Origin: Propionibacterium sp.
GTDB taxonomy: Bacteria > Actinomycetota > Actinomycetes > Propionibacteriales > Propionibacteriaceae
Length of the DNA stretch: 7,427 nt
Direction: 5' to 3'
Assembly (NCBI GenBank): GCA_012514785.1
Contig: JAAYZP010000204.1
Location: forward strand, 1-7,427
Shown: in pieces, positions 6,047-7,427 of the stretch
How positions within the stretch are numbered: the first letter of the stretch is position 1
Layout: every line of letters begins with the position of its first letter
Position numbers and translations under genes: made by a program
The notes under the pieces: model-generated
The model's database searches: none
The model's input: only the letters and a program-made list of their open reading frames with translations
Told to the model about the DNA's origin: nothing

Positions 6047-6257
6047 CGCAGACCGCCGCGGGAAGGCGCAAGCCCACCGCCGACAACTAAAAGCAACGTG
6101 TACGTAAGGGCCGGTTCCGCCGGCCCCCACCCCCGGACGAAGGCCGGGGCCCCGTGGTCGAAGAGTTTCGGCCGGCCAAGGCAGCGGGGATGCGACACGC
6201 CACACACCTTCGCAGCTGACTGGAAACCAGCTGAAACCTAACGAAAGGTACCGCCTG
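6047..6257 (+). other. structured rpmJ-rpsM spacer, candidate ribosomal-protein leader
   Basis: This non-coding spacer is long for a ribosomal operon. It contains hairpins GGGCCGG/CCGGCCC (6108-6126, loop TTCCG), CCCCGG/CCGGGG (6131-6149, loop ACGAAGG), GGTCGAA/TTCGGCC (6156-6173, loop GAGT, one wobble) and CAGCTG/CAGCTG (6213-6233), the last ten bases before the rpsM ribosome binding site. Copies of GGCCGG (6109, 6142, 6170) and CCGGCC (6120, 6172) can pair in other combinations, so competing folds are possible. In E. coli, S4 represses the alpha operon by binding a pseudoknot before rpsM. A similar role here is only inferred. Confidence 0.5.
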
Positions 6258-6632
6258 ATGGCACGCCTCGCTGGTGTTGACCTCCCGCGCGAAAAGCGCC
6301 TGGAAGTCGCACTCACCTACATCTTCGGCATCGGAAAGACCCGCGCTGCCGAGACGCTCGCCGCCACCGGAGTCAGCGGCGACACCCGCGTCCACCAACT
6401 CACCGAAGACGAGATGGTCAAGCTCCGCGACCACATCGAAGCCCACTACGAAATCGAAGGTGACCTTCGTCGTAGCACCGCTGCCGACATCCGCCGCAAG
6501 GTTGAGATCGGCAACTACCAGGGCCGTCGTCACCGCAGCGGTCTCCCGGTCCGCGGCCAGCGCACACGCACCAACGCGCGCTCCCGCAAGGGCCGGAAGA
6601 AGGCCGTCGCCGGCAAGAAGAAGACACGCTGA
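6258..6632 (+). CDS. rpsM: 30S ribosomal protein S13
   Basis: S13 (uS13) sits in the head of the small subunit and contacts the P-site tRNA and the large subunit through bridges. The 124-residue length is normal for actinobacteria. The N-terminal MARLAGVDLPREKR and the YIFGIGKTRA segment (about 21-30) of the helix-turn-helix region are conserved. The C-terminal rRNA- and tRNA-binding segment GRRHRSGLPVRGQRT (about 89-103) followed by TNARSRKG is typical, and the end is a lysine/arginine-rich tail. GAAAGG lies nine bases before the ATG. It begins the S13-S11-S4 block, with a 50-base gap to rpsK. Confidence 0.98.
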   Translation: MARLAGVDLPREKRLEVALTYIFGIGKTRAAETLAATGVSGDTRVHQLTEDEMVKLRDHIEAHYEIEGDLRRSTAADIRRKVEIGNYQGRRHRSGLPVRGQRTRTNARSRKGRKKAVAGKKKTR

Positions 6633-6682
6633 TCCTCCGCGGGTCAAGTCGAACCAGAAGACTGTAGGAGAAACAAGAACGT

Positions 6683-7087
6683 ATGGCTACTGCAAGCCGC
6701 AAGGGCTCACCGGGCAAGGTGCGCCGCAAGGACAAGAAGACGGTGCTCGCCGGACAGGCGCACATCAAGAGCACCTTCAACAACACCATCATCTCGATCA
6801 CCGATCCCTCCGGCGCCGTCGTCGCCTGGGCCTCGGCCGGCACCGTCGGCTTCAAGGGATCGCGCAAGTCCACCCCGTTCGCCGCCCAGATGGCAGCCGA
6901 GGCCGCAGGCCGTCGCGCCATGGAGCACGGCATGAAGCGGGTCGATGTCTTCGTCAAGGGCCCCGGCTCCGGACGTGAGACCGCCATCCGCTCGTTGAGC
7001 GCCGTCGGGCTGGAGGTCGGACCCATCTCCGACGTCACCCCCGTGCCGCACAACGGCTGCCGTCCGCCCAAGCGCCGCCGCGTCTAA
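6683..7087 (+). CDS. rpsK: 30S ribosomal protein S11
   Basis: S11 (uS11) lies on the platform of the small subunit near the mRNA exit path, next to S7 and S18. The 134-residue product has the standard length. Clear markers are HIKSTFNNTI (27-36), KGSRKSTPFAAQMAAE (58-73), GPGSGRETAIRSL and the C-terminal PHNGCRPPKRRRV. AGGAG lies 12 bases before the ATG, slightly long. The rpsD start follows 27 bases after the stop codon. Confidence 0.98.
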   Translation: MATASRKGSPGKVRRKDKKTVLAGQAHIKSTFNNTIISITDPSGAVVAWASAGTVGFKGSRKSTPFAAQMAAEAAGRRAMEHGMKRVDVFVKGPGSGRETAIRSLSAVGLEVGPISDVTPVPHNGCRPPKRRRV

Positions 7088-7114
7088 GCACGAGAAGAAA
7101 AGGATCAGAGAATC

Positions 7115-7427
7115 ATGGCTCGCTACACAGGCCCTCTCACCAAGAAGTCTCGTCGTCTCGGGACTGACCTCGTCGGAGGCGACAAGTCCTTCGAGCGTCG
7201 CCCGTACCCCCCGGGTCAGCACGGCCGCGGCCGTACCAAGGACTCCGAGTACTCGCTGCAGCTCAAGGAGAAGCAGAAGGCGCGTTACGCCTACGGCATC
7301 CTCGAGAAGCAGTTCCACCGCTACTACGAAGAAGCGGCACGGGTCCAGGGCAAGACGGGTGACAACCTGCTGCAGATCCTGGAATCCCGCCTGGACAACG
7401 TCGTGTACCGCGCAGGCTTCGCGGCCA
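7115..7427 (+). CDS. rpsD: 30S ribosomal protein S4 (5' part, cut by window end)
   Basis: The first 104 codons of S4 (uS4), a primary 16S rRNA-binding protein that starts assembly of the body of the small subunit and in many bacteria also regulates its own operon. The start MARYTGPLTKKSRRLG, the segment RRPYPPGQHGRGR (28-40) and ILESRLDNVVYRAGFA at the right edge (the start of the S4 RNA-binding domain) are characteristic. The N-terminus lacks the four zinc cysteines found in some S4 proteins, so this is the cysteine-free form. AAAAGGA lies ten bases before the ATG. By family synteny rpoA and rplQ should follow outside the window. Confidence 0.97.
   Translation, partial: MARYTGPLTKKSRRLGTDLVGGDKSFERRPYPPGQHGRGRTKDSEYSLQLKEKQKARYAYGILEKQFHRYYEEAARVQGKTGDNLLQILESRLDNVVYRAGFAA

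Noticed and set aside
4976..6316. 446-codon minus-strand frame across the membrane-protein gene, the leader, rpmJ and the start of rpsM.
   Set aside because: It runs antisense through certain genes and structured leader regions, and its composition is typical of a shadow frame.
1..7427. CRISPR arrays, tRNA or rRNA genes, insertion sequences, prophage or defence genes.
   Set aside because: I looked for repeats with spacers, cloverleaf structures, transposases and terminal inverted repeats on both strands and saw none.

Overview
The window looks like chromosomal DNA from a high-GC Gram-positive bacterium (Actinobacteria). The coding sequence is strongly GC-rich at third codon positions. GTG starts and a 4-base GTGA/ATGA stop-start chain occur. 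The S13, S11 and S4 proteins read like actinobacterial orthologues, and from memory the S4 N-terminus is closest to Propionibacteriaceae. That family assignment is an impression, not a search result.

Layout. (1) Positions 1-3157, minus strand: a carbohydrate-type ABC importer operon, read right to left as substrate-binding lipoprotein, MalF-like permease, MalG-like permease, then possibly the first seven codons of another gene at the left edge. No ATPase gene is present, so the importer probably uses a shared ATPase encoded elsewhere. (2) Positions 3158-3362: a divergent control region. For the importer it holds a perfect TATAAT -10 on the minus strand, abutting an AAACGTTT palindrome of LacI-family operator type. 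For the gene on the right it holds a plausible plus-strand promoter. (3) Positions 3363-4610, plus strand: an FAD- and NAD(P)H-binding reductase of the ferredoxin/rubredoxin reductase family, with no redox partner gene nearby. (4) Positions 4658-5737, plus strand: a protein of unknown function with a soluble N-terminal half and a C-terminal membrane region of about four helices, ending near a GC-rich hairpin that may be a terminator. (5) Positions 5738-7427, plus strand: a leader followed by rpmJ (L36), rpsM (S13), rpsK (S11) and the 5' part of rpsD (S4), the start of the alpha-type ribosomal protein operon.

How they work together. The importer genes form one translationally coupled unit that probably brings in a sugar or oligosaccharide under LacI-type control. 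The ribosomal genes form a second unit with two structured non-coding stretches, one before rpmJ and one between rpmJ and rpsM. These may be sites of ribosomal-protein autoregulation or RNA processing. The reductase and the membrane protein lie between the two units and have no evident link to either.

I see no mobile element, CRISPR array, tRNA or rRNA. Most of the window is ordinary housekeeping and transport DNA. The parts most worth a second look are the rpmJ-rpsM spacer with competing GC-rich hairpins, the rpmJ leader hairpin, the missing infA, and the operator/promoter of the importer.
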